Shown: positions 1 to 10,944, counted from the first letter of the stretch. The stretch is DNA of 64,000 nucleotides from Catonia carolina (GCA_035578175.1 JAQMRL010000006.1:23843506-23907505), one strand, 5' to 3'. A program made the numbers and translations. The notes: generated from the letters alone by a model not told the origin.

Positions 1-1191
1 TCTTCAGAGTAGCGTTTTCGTAGTTCTATGCAAAGGAATGAATTGCTCGTCTCTTTAACTGTGTTTGTGGATTCGTTTAGGGTAGTTTACCGAGTTTTTA
101 TGCGCCTATTTAATTAGTTTCGAGGTATAAAGAACGTGTACTTTTTGAAAATTTATGAAAAATTGCTTAGAATGATAGAGCGGGTGGTTTTTGCTGCACA
201 CTTGGAAAATGAGCTTTTATACTTTCTTCACAGTGTCTAAATAAGATTGACAAGTATTCTGTAACTTATTAGACATAGAATCAAATAACCAAAAGCGTTT
301 CTGAAAATAAATATCGTCAGTGGTAATTTAATTATGATTCATAGAGGTAGTTTATTCACGTTCTATGTACACAGCTAGTGTTCTGAATGATAATTTCGTC
401 CCTTAGGCTTGGTTTTGTAAAAGTGTAGCACTGTTGAACAGCTAAATCATCTGGAGTACTCTGTCTATCGATGCTAGTCTAATATCAAAATAGTTTTTCT
501 TAAAACTTTTTTGAACTTTCAATTGGTTGTCAGCGCCTCTCTTTATTTACGTAAATCGATTAGTAGTAACTATTAGAGAAGAGAATGCGATAAAATAACT
601 GACTTGATGGTTATGCTCCAGAACCCTGAGGAGTTTACCTTTAAAACAATAAATTATTTTTTTCTGAATTTTATTCATGAGCTACCATTATTTAATTACA
701 CTAGGGATTTCCAGCCTATTTTTTACCCAGTTCTCCCTTATGGCACATCAAAATTGTTGTTATTTCCTTCAATGTTATGTAAAGTATGCTAAAATTTACA
801 ACCCTCGGAAATCCTTTAGTAATTTTTACCGTCCATCTTCTCAACAGAATGTTATAAAATACAGATTTGATTTTTATTCGAACAATTAATTAATTACTCC
901 TTCTGCCTCTCTCCCTAGATTTTTACAGGATTAATTCTGTTTTCGCCAATCAATTTATAATTTGACCATTTTAAATCGTAATATTCGACAATATTTGCCA
1001 AAAATATCTGCTTTTCTGATTCTGTTTTGTGTTTTAAAATATCATACATTTAATAACTCATTTTCCTTGAAGTTTTTTTGTACAAGAGTCAAGTAAAATT
1101 TTATTGTCCCAAGCACACAGAATACTATTAAAGATAGTTATCTGACAGTCAGCTGTTATGTCAGAGGTCTAATTATTTAAATAATATTATA
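1..1191. other. AT-rich stretch without recognised gene
   Basis: Short ORFs only (62 and 70 codons), AT-rich, with no recognisable protein similarity, RNA gene or clear repeat family by eye. Confidence 0.5.
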
Positions 1192-1195
1192 CTAC

Positions 1196-1724
1196 TGTCG
1201 CCGACGGAGGCCAGCGACACGTGGCAAAATCTTGACGAAACCACCAGCAGCAGGGCCGTTTCTGGTGGTCGGAAGCGGCGAGTTGCAAGCGGAGCCTGAA
1301 GAGTGACGGCTCGGCTACTGAGTTCAGGCCTAGAGTTTCCTCACCAGCTGTTGGGTCTCCACTGTAGCGTGACAGTGGTAGCACCCAGAGCCCCGCAATG
1401 TCGGGTTGGCGAAGGCCGTCTGCCGATAGCGCGGCCGAGGCGTTTCTCTCCGGGTCGGCGAAGACTGACCGGTGCGGGAATGTGCGTCCCCCACCAGTAG
1501 CGTCCGGTCACGGCTGTTCTTCTTTCTTGCTCTTCTTTCTTATTCTCCGTTCGAGAGTTGGTAGGCGATTGAGACTCGCGGATCAGTGCGGCTGCTTAAA
1601 TACCCCTGCAGTGAGTCCACTTCATAGTTGGGGGGGGGGGAGGCGCTGCTGGCTGCGCTCCTCACAGCAGGCAGGTTCTAGGACCGTCTGCAAGCGCTGA
1701 TAATGTTTGAAGGCATCAGCGAAA
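1196..1724 (-). mobile_element. GC-rich solo LTR with CTAC target duplication
   Basis: A 529-bp GC-rich island stands out sharply from the AT-rich surroundings. It begins TGTCGC and ends GCGAAA, an imperfect terminal inverted repeat, and is flanked on both sides by CTAC (1192-1195 and 1725-1728), a 4-bp target duplication typical of Gypsy-type LTR elements. On the minus strand there is a TATA-like TATTTAAG (around 1597-1604) followed by GC-rich transcribed-looking sequence, which sets the orientation. No internal retrotransposon sequence lies next to it, so a solo LTR left by LTR-LTR recombination is inferred. ORFs of 65-100 codons across it are not protein-like. A CpG-rich promoter is the alternative reading. 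Confidence 0.5.
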
Positions 1725-1919
1725 CTACTTAAAGGAATTTTAAATACTTAAGAATCCATCTGGATTGTTGCCTCACCCGAAAAAATAACACTTGGCAATA
1801 TTTGCTAAAAATAAAACAACTTGAACTAATATTACATAATTTGCACCGATTATTTGCAAAAAATTTACCTTTCTCAAGGGAATTACAAAATATTTTACAC
1901 AAATCACTTTTAAAATCAG

Positions 1920-2150
1920 CTATTTAACAGCTGATTTTCGAGTACGAAGTTTCCGAGGATTAAATCCTAGTAAAGGTAGCTGTTACTTTTATACGGATTT
2001 GACTACTAGACAGTGGTTACCGGTGAACTTTGATGGTTTGGATTCACTTAACCAAATTACATTAGAGTACATACCATTCTCATCTCATTCGGTCATGGGA
2101 TTGTTTACTGTTCTTAAATTGAACAGATTTCAACGTATACACATTAGGGT
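1920..2150 (+). repeat. SINE-like repeat, copy 1 of family D
   Basis: Shares several blocks, in the opposite orientation, with 13190-13500: the stretch around the AACAGCT motif, a block ending ATACGGATTTGA, a block containing GTGGTTACCG, and a block around GGGATTGTTTA. The copy here lacks the clear tRNA-like head seen in the other copy. Confidence 0.5.
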
Positions 2151-2159
2151 TAACAAAAC

Positions 2160-2990
2160 ATATATGATTTTTTATATGATTGTTTTGAGTGGTACTCGTC
2201 AATTGTTTTCAAAGTGAATCAAAAGATCTTTTAAATGAATTTTAATTAAAACGAAAAACTTTACAACCAATTGAATCGGAATAAATATGTAATACTACAA
2301 TAATAAATAATTAACTCAAAACTCCAACGTTACAAATTTTCCCCATTAATTAAAATTGATAGTACTCTATTAGTATTAGCCGTACCAGAACAAAGTATTG
2401 TCCTTGTTTATCATTGATTAATATTGTTAACAAATAAACAATAAGCTTACAAAATATAATATTCAATCCGCTTCTAATAATAAATTTATCATTAGAGGTA
2501 AAATTTGTAAAACATTTCCACCCTAGTTAAACAGTAATTAATACAACGTGCAATATAGTAAAACTAACATTGACTTTCATCTAATAAACACAAAGATCTG
2601 AAAACACAACTCTGTTTTAAGAGTAACAGAGGTATACTAATGCATTTCAATGGTCTGGGGTTTCATATATATTTGTTATATTTTTTAAAAATGTATGTTG
2701 TTATACAAAATAACTATGTATGGTTCCCTAAACATCCCTTTATTTAATATGAACATTCAAATAATACATAATTTTAATTAATCATTTTCTATTAATACCA
2801 TGAAATAGTAGGCCTAATACATTATAAATCTGTATATTTCAAGTCCAAATTTATTAAATTTTGCACCTTACAGCTCAACCATATGATCACGCAATTTCAC
2901 ACAACAATTTCCGGAAAGTTTACACAAAAATATTTAGATTCCTGGAATAAAATATTATATTAGTAATTTAATTTCCATTACATTTTACAG
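2160..2990. other. AT-rich stretch without recognised feature
   Basis: Very AT-rich, no ORF above background, no recognised repeat. Confidence 0.5.
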
Positions 2991-2994
2991 AGGT

Positions 2995-3080
2995 AGGGTC
3001 CAAAAATTCGCGGAATTGGTTAACAAAAATTTATTGAAAGTATGTATAACAGTTTTACTTTGTTTCCTTTAAATACTCTC
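2995..3080 (-). mobile_element. 3' end of a mariner-like element, left of the BEL insertion
   Basis: Read on the minus strand, this piece continues the mariner-like transposase C-terminus that is interrupted at 8917. The frame across the 5-bp duplication gives the usual Gly-Glu-Tyr motif near the end, then a stop and a short AT-rich 3' end finishing near 2995 at a TA dinucleotide. The continuity shows that the BEL element inserted into an older mariner copy. Confidence 0.55.
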
Positions 3081-3888
3081 TGTTAAGGCCGATCGCACCC
3101 CCGTTAAGTAATTCGTATTTCCCCGCTTTTGTTATCGTCGTTAAATACACTGATTTTGTTTAATAACCTTGTTCCCGCCTCTTCCTGCATACTTGTCTTG
3201 ATTTCCGTGATGATCTCAGCTCATGACGTAATCCTTCTCCCTCTACTCACATTCCTATCTTCCCGGTTAGCACACTCACTGATTGGATTCTGCGGCATGT
3301 AGACTGTTCGTGCGACCGCTGCGCCGGCCATCCTATGGCGTCGCTTCTGCAATTGTCGATATTCTTCGTTCGTTTCGGATGTACCATACATCATTTTCAA
3401 GTGTGTTTTTACTTATGTGTGTAATTTATAATCATTTACAATTGTTCTTGTTTTCGTATCAAACATTAAAGTTACAGTGTGAATCGAACCCCGGACACGT
3501 GTCGCGTGGACGCCGTTCATACACTTCAAGCCATTCAACAGGTAAGCGAATTAGTCTATTTTGTTGTACGCTTTCTAATTTTGTGTTTGTGTTAATCAGT
3601 GATGTCCTGCTGTTCCTGCAGTTACTTATCGTTTTTCCTTTGTCTCCCTCAGTGTATTTTCCATCGTCGCATCTTGCTTATTCAGTCGTTTCGCCGTTGG
3701 TTTCTGGCGCCATTAAATGAAACTAGGTCCTCCGGAATTAGTCGTTTATACTTCAGTTTACATTAATCTGCCATGTGTCGTGCATAGTGGGTTGATGTCC
3801 TATAGTTACAAGTCGGCTTACCGCATCATTCGTTTAATCCAATTTATTTTGGGTTATTTTCAAATCTCCTGCCATCAAGGCGCTAACA
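3081..3888 (+). repeat. 5' LTR of the BEL/Pao element
   Basis: 808 bp, begins TGTTAAGGCC and ends CGCTAACA. The copy at 8109-8916 is offset by exactly 5028 bp and I found no difference in the stretches compared. The LTR carries a 145-codon ORF (3283-3720) that is probably fortuitous. Confidence 0.93.
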
Positions 3889-3910
3889 TTTTGGTCCGTT
3901 CCGGGCAGGA
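3889..3910 (+). other. Probable tRNA primer-binding site
   Basis: TGGTCCGTTCCGGG follows the 5' LTR after three T residues, as expected for a primer-binding site complementary to a tRNA 3' end (ACCA). I could not assign the tRNA. Confidence 0.5.
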
Positions 3911-4520
3911 TATTTATCAGTGCATATTTGGAAATACAGTCTATTGTCTTAATCTTTCAATCGTAAACAATTTCAGTATTTTGGTTAATTCGTTGTTGCA
4001 TGGTGTTACATACATTCATCGTGTCATTTACTGTGTTTCGTGTCTTACATGTGTTCAATATATTAATAAAAACATTAATAAAAATATTAATATTAAAAAC
4101 AATTTCATTTATTCAGTTAAAAAAATACAGGGTTAAGTTGCATAACAAATGCAATGCATTATCAGTCTTGTGACGCTTTCATTCAATACAACAAGTTCCA
4201 ACCAACGCTTTGCTGACGTCACAGTAGATCGGTTTAGTGCTGTATCGTTCGACACGGCCAGAATTTGGCTAGAATCGCCATTTTTTTCCTTCGCTCTTGT
4301 TAACTGGTTCGCGCAGCTTACAGCGCATGCGTGCCCTCTCTCTCATTCGCTCTCTCTCGTGCTGTCCATCGATACTGGTAGCGCTGAGAGAGTCACTTCA
4401 CTCGCATCGTCTGCAGCGTATACTTCTCAGTTGCAACTAACCTAGATTCAACAAACAGCTGTGTTTTGTTTACATTCTATTATTTGTTTTCACTCGTTGT
4501 TTTCGTTCATTATTTTCAAC

Positions 4521-7500
4521 ATGGACGATTTACAATCTTTAATCAAAAAACGCAACGTTGTTAATAATCATCTTTCTCGTTTTAATACTTTTCTTCAATC
4601 TGACGTTGAAGTTAACCAAGTCAAATTACGACTTGACAAATTCCTAGATCTCTGGTGTGACTTTGAACAGATACAAACGAACATCGAATTACTTCAGCCC
4701 GAAGCAGATTTCGAATCAGAACGCACTGCTTTCGAAACTCATTATTTCCAGTTAATTGATCGTGCCCAGAAATTAATTGAATCTCTGGACAATACAGTCG
4801 TTTTACCAAATCAAGTCAAGTCTTCTAATTCGCAATTAATACAATTACCTCGAATTCGCCTACCTTCATTTGACGGGGATGTTGCGAAATTCCAGAATTT
4901 CATCAGCTTGTTCAATGATCTAATTCACAATAATTCTGAGTTATCATTTGTTCAAAAACTTCATTATTTGAGGTGCTCATTAGTCGGTGAACCACTGCGT
5001 CTAATAGAACACCTGCCTCTCTCGCCTGAAAATTATACGTTAGCGTACAATTTAATTGTTGAGCGCTATTCCAACTCAAGGCGCATAGCAAATGTTCATT
5101 TAAATCAGATATTCAATTTCGTTAAATCTGACACTCCGTCCTATCAATCGTTAAAAGGTTTTCTTAATATCCACGAAGCATCAATCGGAGCCTTACGTCT
5201 GCTAAATATAAACTTACTTGAATATTTACTTTTTGAGATAGCCTATTCTAACTTGGATCCTGTAACAAAGCAAGCTTTCGAGGATTCAAATCCTAATTCT
5301 ACCGTACCTACATACGAGGCCTTAATGTCATTCGTTACCGCTAAGATGCATGCTTTCGAGCTCTCGAATTCATCTCAACCTACAGATAACGCTAGTTCTT
5401 CGCACTCCAGCGATCCAAACCTCGATCAACCGGACTCAGCTAACCCGGTAACCGATAATTTCAATTCTGTACACAGTCATCGTAGTCCTATTTTGCCGTC
5501 TCCTAATTCTGATAATATACCTTCGTTTTTCGTCAAATCAAATTCACTCAAATGTCTGTCGTGCGAATCTCACTTTCATTCAATTCACAACTGTAGTGAA
5601 TTTCTTGCACAAAATGTAAATAATCGCTACAAAATTATTTCTCGTCTTAAACTTTGTTTTGCCTGCTTTGGGCGACACGATCGCCGCAATTGTAGCTCAA
5701 ATAAACATTGTCGTATCTGCCAGTCAAAATCGCACAATACGTTGCTGCATATTGATCGCAGCCCTCAAAAATCTAATTCGTCCACCGCTTCTGTTGTTAA
5801 TTCGCATAATTCGCCAACTGCTAGTCCGTATCATCCTGCCGTACATCCGGACACCAATTCACCGGCTACTGGATGCCTACTTGTAAATTCTTCGCCGCCG
5901 ATTCAAGCTAATACTATCGCAACTCCGCCAATTAATTCTTGTACTACCTGCTGTGCTGATAAGCCGGTAGTTACTTCAAATTCGTCGTCCTCGTCCATTA
6001 TTGTTAACCAACCTGCCGATTATTCACTTTCATGTCGACTTAACGGTCAAACTGCGCTGCTAGGTACTGCTATCGTTCATGCTGTCGATTCATCCGGCAA
6101 AATCGTTCCGCTTCGCGCTGTGATCGACAATGGATCTCAGTCCAGCATCTTAACATACAACGCCGCTCGTTCACTGCAACTCGACATCGTTCCTACTTCT
6201 AAACGCCTGCAAGGCATTTCAGCCGAAGTCACCTCAGTTAAAGGTATTACAAATTTTACAATTCTGTCGCCGCAAAATTCTAACTTTCGCCTTCCGCTTC
6301 AGGCTACTGTTATTAACAAAATATCAGACCGCCTACCTGCTTCTCGAATTCATAAGTCAGTCGGTGAACAGTTTTCACAACATCTGCTAGCTGATTTTCG
6401 CTTCCGCAGCCCCAATTCAGTAGATTTACTGCTTGGCGCTGATTGTTTTTCAGAAATTCTCGATTTTAGTAAAACGCCTTTAATTAAAGGTACTCCATCC
6501 GCTTTATCAACCGTATTTGGTTATGTAGTATTCGGAAAATTGCCCGAACTACAACCACTTAGTTCTGCTTCAAGTAACGATTCGCTCTTAACATCTGTTT
6601 TCGCTAACAACGCTCAAGTCTCGTCGCCTGCTACTGATGTTAATCTCACATCGCCTGCTGTTCAAAATCACTCGTCAAATAAAAATTCATCTTCGCTTCA
6701 AATTATCGTCGCTGACCAACAAACTATCGTTCCTGATAAGTCATCAATCAACCTCGATGTCACCTCAAACCCTGTAATCAGTGAATCTATCGCTTCTATC
6801 GTCCAGCCGCCTAGCTGCCTACTCGCTTCGCCTGTATTCAACAATAATTCGAATCACGCCGCTGTTTCAACTAATCGCCCTTCTGCTTCAACTAATCGTC
6901 TTCACCATACTTCTGTCTCTTCGCCTTCAAATCGTTTCATCGCTTCGTCCGAGATCATCGCTGTTGATCCTCGTCTCGCTTCGTCTACTGACTCCGCCAG
7001 TATCTCGACCGATCTTGCTGCTGGTACTACGCCAATTCGTCGCTTCAACTCTGCGCCTCGCTTCAAGTCAACGCCTCGATTCAAGTCTGTACTGAAGGCC
7101 TCCACCGAGTCGTCTTCAGTCAATTCTTCGCCAAACCGCTTCGCATCTCGCTGCATCATCGCTAATTCGCCAATAAAACCTACTACGTTCGCCTCAGTCG
7201 ATTCTACGGCTAACCAACTCATCTCAAATCATCGCTTCTCGTCGTCTCTCGCAAACACTCTCGATCAACCGCTGCAAATCGCTTCGCCAAAGGGCAACCG
7301 GCCCTCCTCAGTCGTTTCATGTTCTGCTAGCTCTCTTCGCACGCCTTTAGCCCCTCTTGGCGGGCGGGGCCCCAATCGTCGTACACATTATTCACAACCG
7401 GTGAATAATTGTAATCTCAACTCTCTTCGCTCGTTCAATGCTTGGTGTGATCTTCGCAACTCTCGCTCGTCGTCTCAACCTCAATCACGGATTCACTCAC

Positions 7501-7616
7501 AACTGGTTAGTGAAGTTCGCCGTACCGCAACTCTCGATTCTCGCCAACATTGTTCGCCTGCTCGTCAATTCGTTTCGCAACCCGCTTATCAGTTAGCTCT
7601 GCCTTTGGGCAACTAA
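4521..7616 (+). CDS. BEL/Pao gag-protease polyprotein without pol
   Basis: 1031 codons from the first ATG (4521); the frame is open upstream to 4461 but begins there with GTG. Order of parts: an N-terminal coiled gag segment (about residues 1-105); a DUF1759-like BEL gag domain with LPSFDGD near residue 115; two zinc-knuckle clusters (near 344-360 and 378-412, including CFACFGRHDRRNC); a retroviral-type aspartic protease around 530-640 with VIDNGSQSS (normally D-S/T-G, here D-N-G) and LLLGADCF; then FGYVVFGKL near 665. In full-length family members reverse transcriptase begins just after this point. Here about 360 residues of Ser/Asn/Pro-rich low-complexity sequence with short repeats (TPRFKS twice, SSPNRF-like units) follow and end in a stop. 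The protein would form virus-like particles; whether the D-N-G protease works is uncertain. Confidence 0.88.
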   Translation: MDDLQSLIKKRNVVNNHLSRFNTFLQSDVEVNQVKLRLDKFLDLWCDFEQIQTNIELLQPEADFESERTAFETHYFQLIDRAQKLIESLDNTVVLPNQVKSSNSQLIQLPRIRLPSFDGDVAKFQNFISLFNDLIHNNSELSFVQKLHYLRCSLVGEPLRLIEHLPLSPENYTLAYNLIVERYSNSRRIANVHLNQIFNFVKSDTPSYQSLKGFLNIHEASIGALRLLNINLLEYLLFEIAYSNLDPVTKQAFEDSNPNSTVPTYEALMSFVTAKMHAFELSNSSQPTDNASSSHSSDPNLDQPDSANPVTDNFNSVHSHRSPILPSPNSDNIPSFFVKSNSLKCLSCESHFHSIHNCSEFLAQNVNNRYKIISRLKLCFACFGRHDRRNCSSNKHCRICQSKSHNTLLHIDRSPQKSNSSTASVVNSHNSPTASPYHPAVHPDTNSPATGCLLVNSSPPIQANTIATPPINSCTTCCADKPVVTSNSSSSSIIVNQPADYSLSCRLNGQTALLGTAIVHAVDSSGKIVPLRAVIDNGSQSSILTYNAARSLQLDIVPTSKRLQGISAEVTSVKGITNFTILSPQNSNFRLPLQATVINKISDRLPASRIHKSVGEQFSQHLLADFRFRSPNSVDLLLGADCFSEILDFSKTPLIKGTPSALSTVFGYVVFGKLPELQPLSSASSNDSLLTSVFANNAQVSSPATDVNLTSPAVQNHSSNKNSSSLQIIVADQQTIVPDKSSINLDVTSNPVISESIASIVQPPSCLLASPVFNNNSNHAAVSTNRPSASTNRLHHTSVSSPSNRFIASSEIIAVDPRLASSTDSASISTDLAAGTTPIRRFNSAPRFKSTPRFKSVLKASTESSSVNSSPNRFASRCIIANSPIKPTTFASVDSTANQLISNHRFSSSLANTLDQPLQIASPKGNRPSSVVSCSASSLRTPLAPLGGRGPNRRTHYSQPVNNCNLNSLRSFNAWCDLRNSRSSSQPQSRIHSQLVSEVRRTATLDSRQHCSPARQFVSQPAYQLALPLGN

Positions 7617-8108
7617 CTTCTCCGCCGTTTTCACTTCACTCCACGCTCAACTCATCTCCATTCGTTTTGTTCTTCGTTCATTTTTTTTGGTCTTCGCTTG
7701 TTTTCTTCGTTCGCCGTCTTCTTTCTTCGTTTCTTCTTCTGCGTCGCTTCTGGTTGTCAACCCTTGTTGGCAATCACCTCAAGATCGTTCCGTTACTCGT
7801 TGGCTTCCGCGCAAGCCGTGGAAGATGTTCCGTTCGTCGTTGGCCGGGCAAACCCGTGCGTTTGTCACGCCACCTCAAGATGCTCCGTTCTTCGCTTCCT
7901 TCGATTCTTCTTCGTCGTCTTCTTTGCTTCGTACTCTTCGTTTGCTACGTTTTCCGCTCCCTGTTGTTTCAGGGCGGGCGGCTTCATTCGTCGTCTTCTT
8001 CCTGCGTTTTCCGCTCCCTGGTTGTTTCAGGGCGGGCGGCTTCGTTCTTCGATCTTCTCTGCTAGTTTTGTTTCTGTAAATCGCTTTCATCGATTTAGGC
8101 GGGCGGTA
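7617..8108 (+). other. Pyrimidine-rich 3' internal region with direct repeats
   Basis: C/T-rich sequence between the gag-pro stop and the 3' LTR. It contains an imperfect tandem duplication (about 7947-7995 and 8007-8048) built around TTTCAGGGCGGGCGGCTTC. A purine-rich GGCGGGCGGTA directly precedes the LTR at 8098-8108 and may be the polypurine tract. ORFs here (83-171 codons) are compositional artefacts. Confidence 0.6.
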
Positions 8109-8916
8109 TGTTAAGGCCGATCGCACCCCCGTTAAGTAATTCGTATTTCCCCGCTTTTGTTATCGTCGTTAAATACACTGATTTTGTTTAATAACCTTGT
8201 TCCCGCCTCTTCCTGCATACTTGTCTTGATTTCCGTGATGATCTCAGCTCATGACGTAATCCTTCTCCCTCTACTCACATTCCTATCTTCCCGGTTAGCA
8301 CACTCACTGATTGGATTCTGCGGCATGTAGACTGTTCGTGCGACCGCTGCGCCGGCCATCCTATGGCGTCGCTTCTGCAATTGTCGATATTCTTCGTTCG
8401 TTTCGGATGTACCATACATCATTTTCAAGTGTGTTTTTACTTATGTGTGTAATTTATAATCATTTACAATTGTTCTTGTTTTCGTATCAAACATTAAAGT
8501 TACAGTGTGAATCGAACCCCGGACACGTGTCGCGTGGACGCCGTTCATACACTTCAAGCCATTCAACAGGTAAGCGAATTAGTCTATTTTGTTGTACGCT
8601 TTCTAATTTTGTGTTTGTGTTAATCAGTGATGTCCTGCTGTTCCTGCAGTTACTTATCGTTTTTCCTTTGTCTCCCTCAGTGTATTTTCCATCGTCGCAT
8701 CTTGCTTATTCAGTCGTTTCGCCGTTGGTTTCTGGCGCCATTAAATGAAACTAGGTCCTCCGGAATTAGTCGTTTATACTTCAGTTTACATTAATCTGCC
8801 ATGTGTCGTGCATAGTGGGTTGATGTCCTATAGTTACAAGTCGGCTTACCGCATCATTCGTTTAATCCAATTTATTTTGGGTTATTTTCAAATCTCCTGC
8901 CATCAAGGCGCTAACA
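8109..8916 (+). repeat. 3' LTR of the BEL/Pao element
   Basis: Same 808-bp sequence as 3081-3888, followed by CTCTC, the target duplication. Confidence 0.93.
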
Positions 8917-9050
8917 CTCTCCTTATACATCTGCACACTTATTCCAACGTTCATACAATTGTTGGAAACAGTCCTGAAAGTCGTTTATCGAAAGCTTTAT
9001 CAACCGCTTCGTTTTCATATACAGTGTTGTATTTACTACAGATTCAATAA
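8917..9050 (-). pseudogene. mariner-like transposase C-terminus, cut by the BEL insertion
   Basis: On the minus strand this encodes DFQDCFQQLYERWNKC, the C-terminal signature of mariner-type transposases. An in-frame stop follows almost at once, where a Glu codon is normally found, and a frameshift precedes the motif, so the copy is dead. The rest of the C-terminus lies at 2995-3080 on the far side of the LTR element. Confidence 0.65.
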
Positions 9051-9054
9051 TAGT

Positions 9055-9405
9055 TTATAGCTTAGGTAGTGTTTATGTGATTTTAATCTCGTATTTACTA
9101 ATTAATATCATTATTGTTATTACTGTTTTTATTAATATTAATAATTGTAATTAAACAATAATTTAATTATTAACTACTAGTAATCAGTTTATTAGTCGTT
9201 AAATTTAATATTATTTTTATTCCGTGTAACTATATTGTTTGTCATATTTGGTCGAATAACTGTTGCAAGCCATTAAATTTAAATAAATAATATAATTAAA
9301 TATTTTTTATAACATTATTATAGCAGCTCCTCTACAGCACTAGGTCATTTACCAGAACCATAAACGATATTCGTTTCTATTAAATACGTCTTAATATTTA
9401 CTAAT
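9055..9405. other. AT-rich stretch without recognised feature
   Basis: Extremely AT-rich, no ORF or repeat recognised. Confidence 0.5.
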
Positions 9406-9409
9406 TTCA

Positions 9410-9605
9410 GAATCGTCCTCGCTCCCTCCTTCCAAAGACAAGCAGCTAAAGTTGATTTGAAGATATATTTTGAGAAAACGCAATACGTTACAAACATCAA
9501 GAATCCCCATCATCTTAAGTTAAACACAAATGCAATAGCCAAGAGCGACAGTCTTAAATACTTCTGAGAATGGATAACACAAAATAATAGCGAAAAAATA
9601 GCTCT
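9410..9605 (+). pseudogene. Non-LTR retrotransposon RT fragment
   Basis: One plus-strand frame reads through the RT region after the catalytic site: it contains FEKTQYVTNIKN and, after about 20 residues, SLKYF followed by a stop where family members have a Leu-Gly pair (KYLG). This matches the 'KTEYM...FKYLG' block of RTE/CR1-like insect LINEs. Only about 60 codons remain. Confidence 0.55.
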
Positions 9606-10944
9606 AGGAAACTATACTAGCTCTAGAAATATATAATAGAAAAAGGGTTAAATCCATTCAGGCGAGGTGTTACAATAAGGTTGGTCTCTGTGTTAATTGC
9701 ATAACACATAAATAATATTTTTGCAATTAAAGAATATCTGAATACATATCACAGATAAGAAGATATAATCAAACTTTGACACAAATATGTTTTAATTTAT
9801 TATAACTGCACTTACTCGTATATTCTTTAATGTCATTTGCTCAGAACTTTCTATTTAAAACTTTTTAGAAGAATAGCGTAGAAAAGTTTTATAGATGTGG
9901 CCTAGAAAGTCTTTGATTAATCCTGCTCGAAATTTTGGAATGTTAAAATGAATAATATATTTTATCGTTCAGAGTTTTATATTTTGTTATTTTATAATAA
10001 CGAATCAAATTTCTGTGACGTTAAAAGCTCTTATAAATATTTTTGACAGCAATATAAGATGCTCTTAAATATCCAATTCTAAAATTGAACAGTACATTCA
10101 ATTTTTCCCATAGTGGTTGACTTTCGTTCTGAATCCTTATTTGAAAGTTGAAGAATTTTACTTTTCGATTTTCGGTCGCGTATAAAAAAGAAATTGCGTG
10201 AGAGTGGGAGAATAAGAAATTTTTACGCTCCAGTTGATATTGCAACCATTTTCATATTAAACTTGCTCGTTCTTTATTGCAATTCGCATAACATGGATTT
10301 ATTCTGTGATGTTAAAGTATACCAAGAATCGATTTCAATTGGTTGCATACATTTTGATAGATTTATTTATAGAAAATGAACTTTATAAAGTAATGTTCAA
10401 AATATATTTTTTAATTGTTTTTTTATAATGCCTACGTAATTATATGTAGGTTATAAAATTATTATCAATATTCGACAAGTAATAGAATACTATCATTAAA
10501 TGCGAGATAACGTATTAAAATAAAAATATTAAATATAAAATTAATATAACAAGAACATCCATGAAAACTGTATTATGTTTTGTTTTAAATTTAATTGGAT
10601 CAACTGAAATGACAAAAAAACAATGGCTATTTATAATTTTTTTCGAATAGCCCATTTTTGAGAGCACGTTTAATCAATTTCTTAACCCATGCTTCTTTCA
10701 TCTTTCTAGAGTGGTGCTCTTCGTCCTCTTGAGTTTATTTTCTTCCTCTTTTGTAAGTGGGTTTCTTCTTCTCCTGAAACTCTAATTCCAGTACTGCTTT
10801 CCTGAAAGTTGATCTATCTTTAATGGTTTCTGATTTTTTTGTTTACTAGGTCTTTATCTATTTCTTTAAACTATAATTATCTTGTTTTTGAGAGTGTTAA
10901 ATTAGTTAAAAATCTGCTTTGATAGTCTGGTGTTTTCCATTTTG
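9606..10944. other. AT-rich stretch without supported gene
   Basis: No supported gene. A minus-strand stretch around 10660-10780 is rich in Lys/Arg/Glu codons and could be a transposase or LINE scrap, but I cannot assign it. Confidence 0.4.

Larger units (their letters stand above)
3081..8916 (+). mobile_element. Complete non-autonomous BEL/Pao LTR retrotransposon (gag-pro only)
   Basis: A 5836-bp element with 808-bp direct LTRs starting TG and ending CA, flanked by the 5-bp duplication CTCTC (3076-3080 and 8917-8921). The LTRs look identical, including the same 145-codon ORF in both, so the insertion is recent. The internal region (3889-8108) has one ORF that reads gag (DUF1759-like), zinc knuckles and aspartic protease (DUF1758-like), which is diagnostic of BEL/Pao. 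Reverse transcriptase, RNase H and integrase, which would normally follow and need about 3 kb, are absent: only about 490 bp of non-coding sequence separates the ORF from the 3' LTR. Movement would therefore need enzymes supplied by another copy. It inserted in a mariner remnant. Confidence 0.9.

Noticed and set aside
3283..3720. 145-codon ORF repeated at 8311-8748
   Set aside because: It lies inside the two LTRs of the BEL element, so the perfect duplication reflects LTR identity, not a gene family.
6902..7222. Antisense 106-codon ORF in the gag-pro tail
   Set aside because: Shadow of the low-complexity sense frame.
7550..8126. Several overlapping 83-171 codon ORFs
   Set aside because: C/T-rich and repetitive DNA opens all frames; Phe/Ser/Arg-rich translations without any motif.
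10660..10780. Possible Harbinger-type N-terminus on the minus strand
   Set aside because: Only a Lys/Arg/Glu-rich bias and one Trp-Val pair; no catalytic motif.
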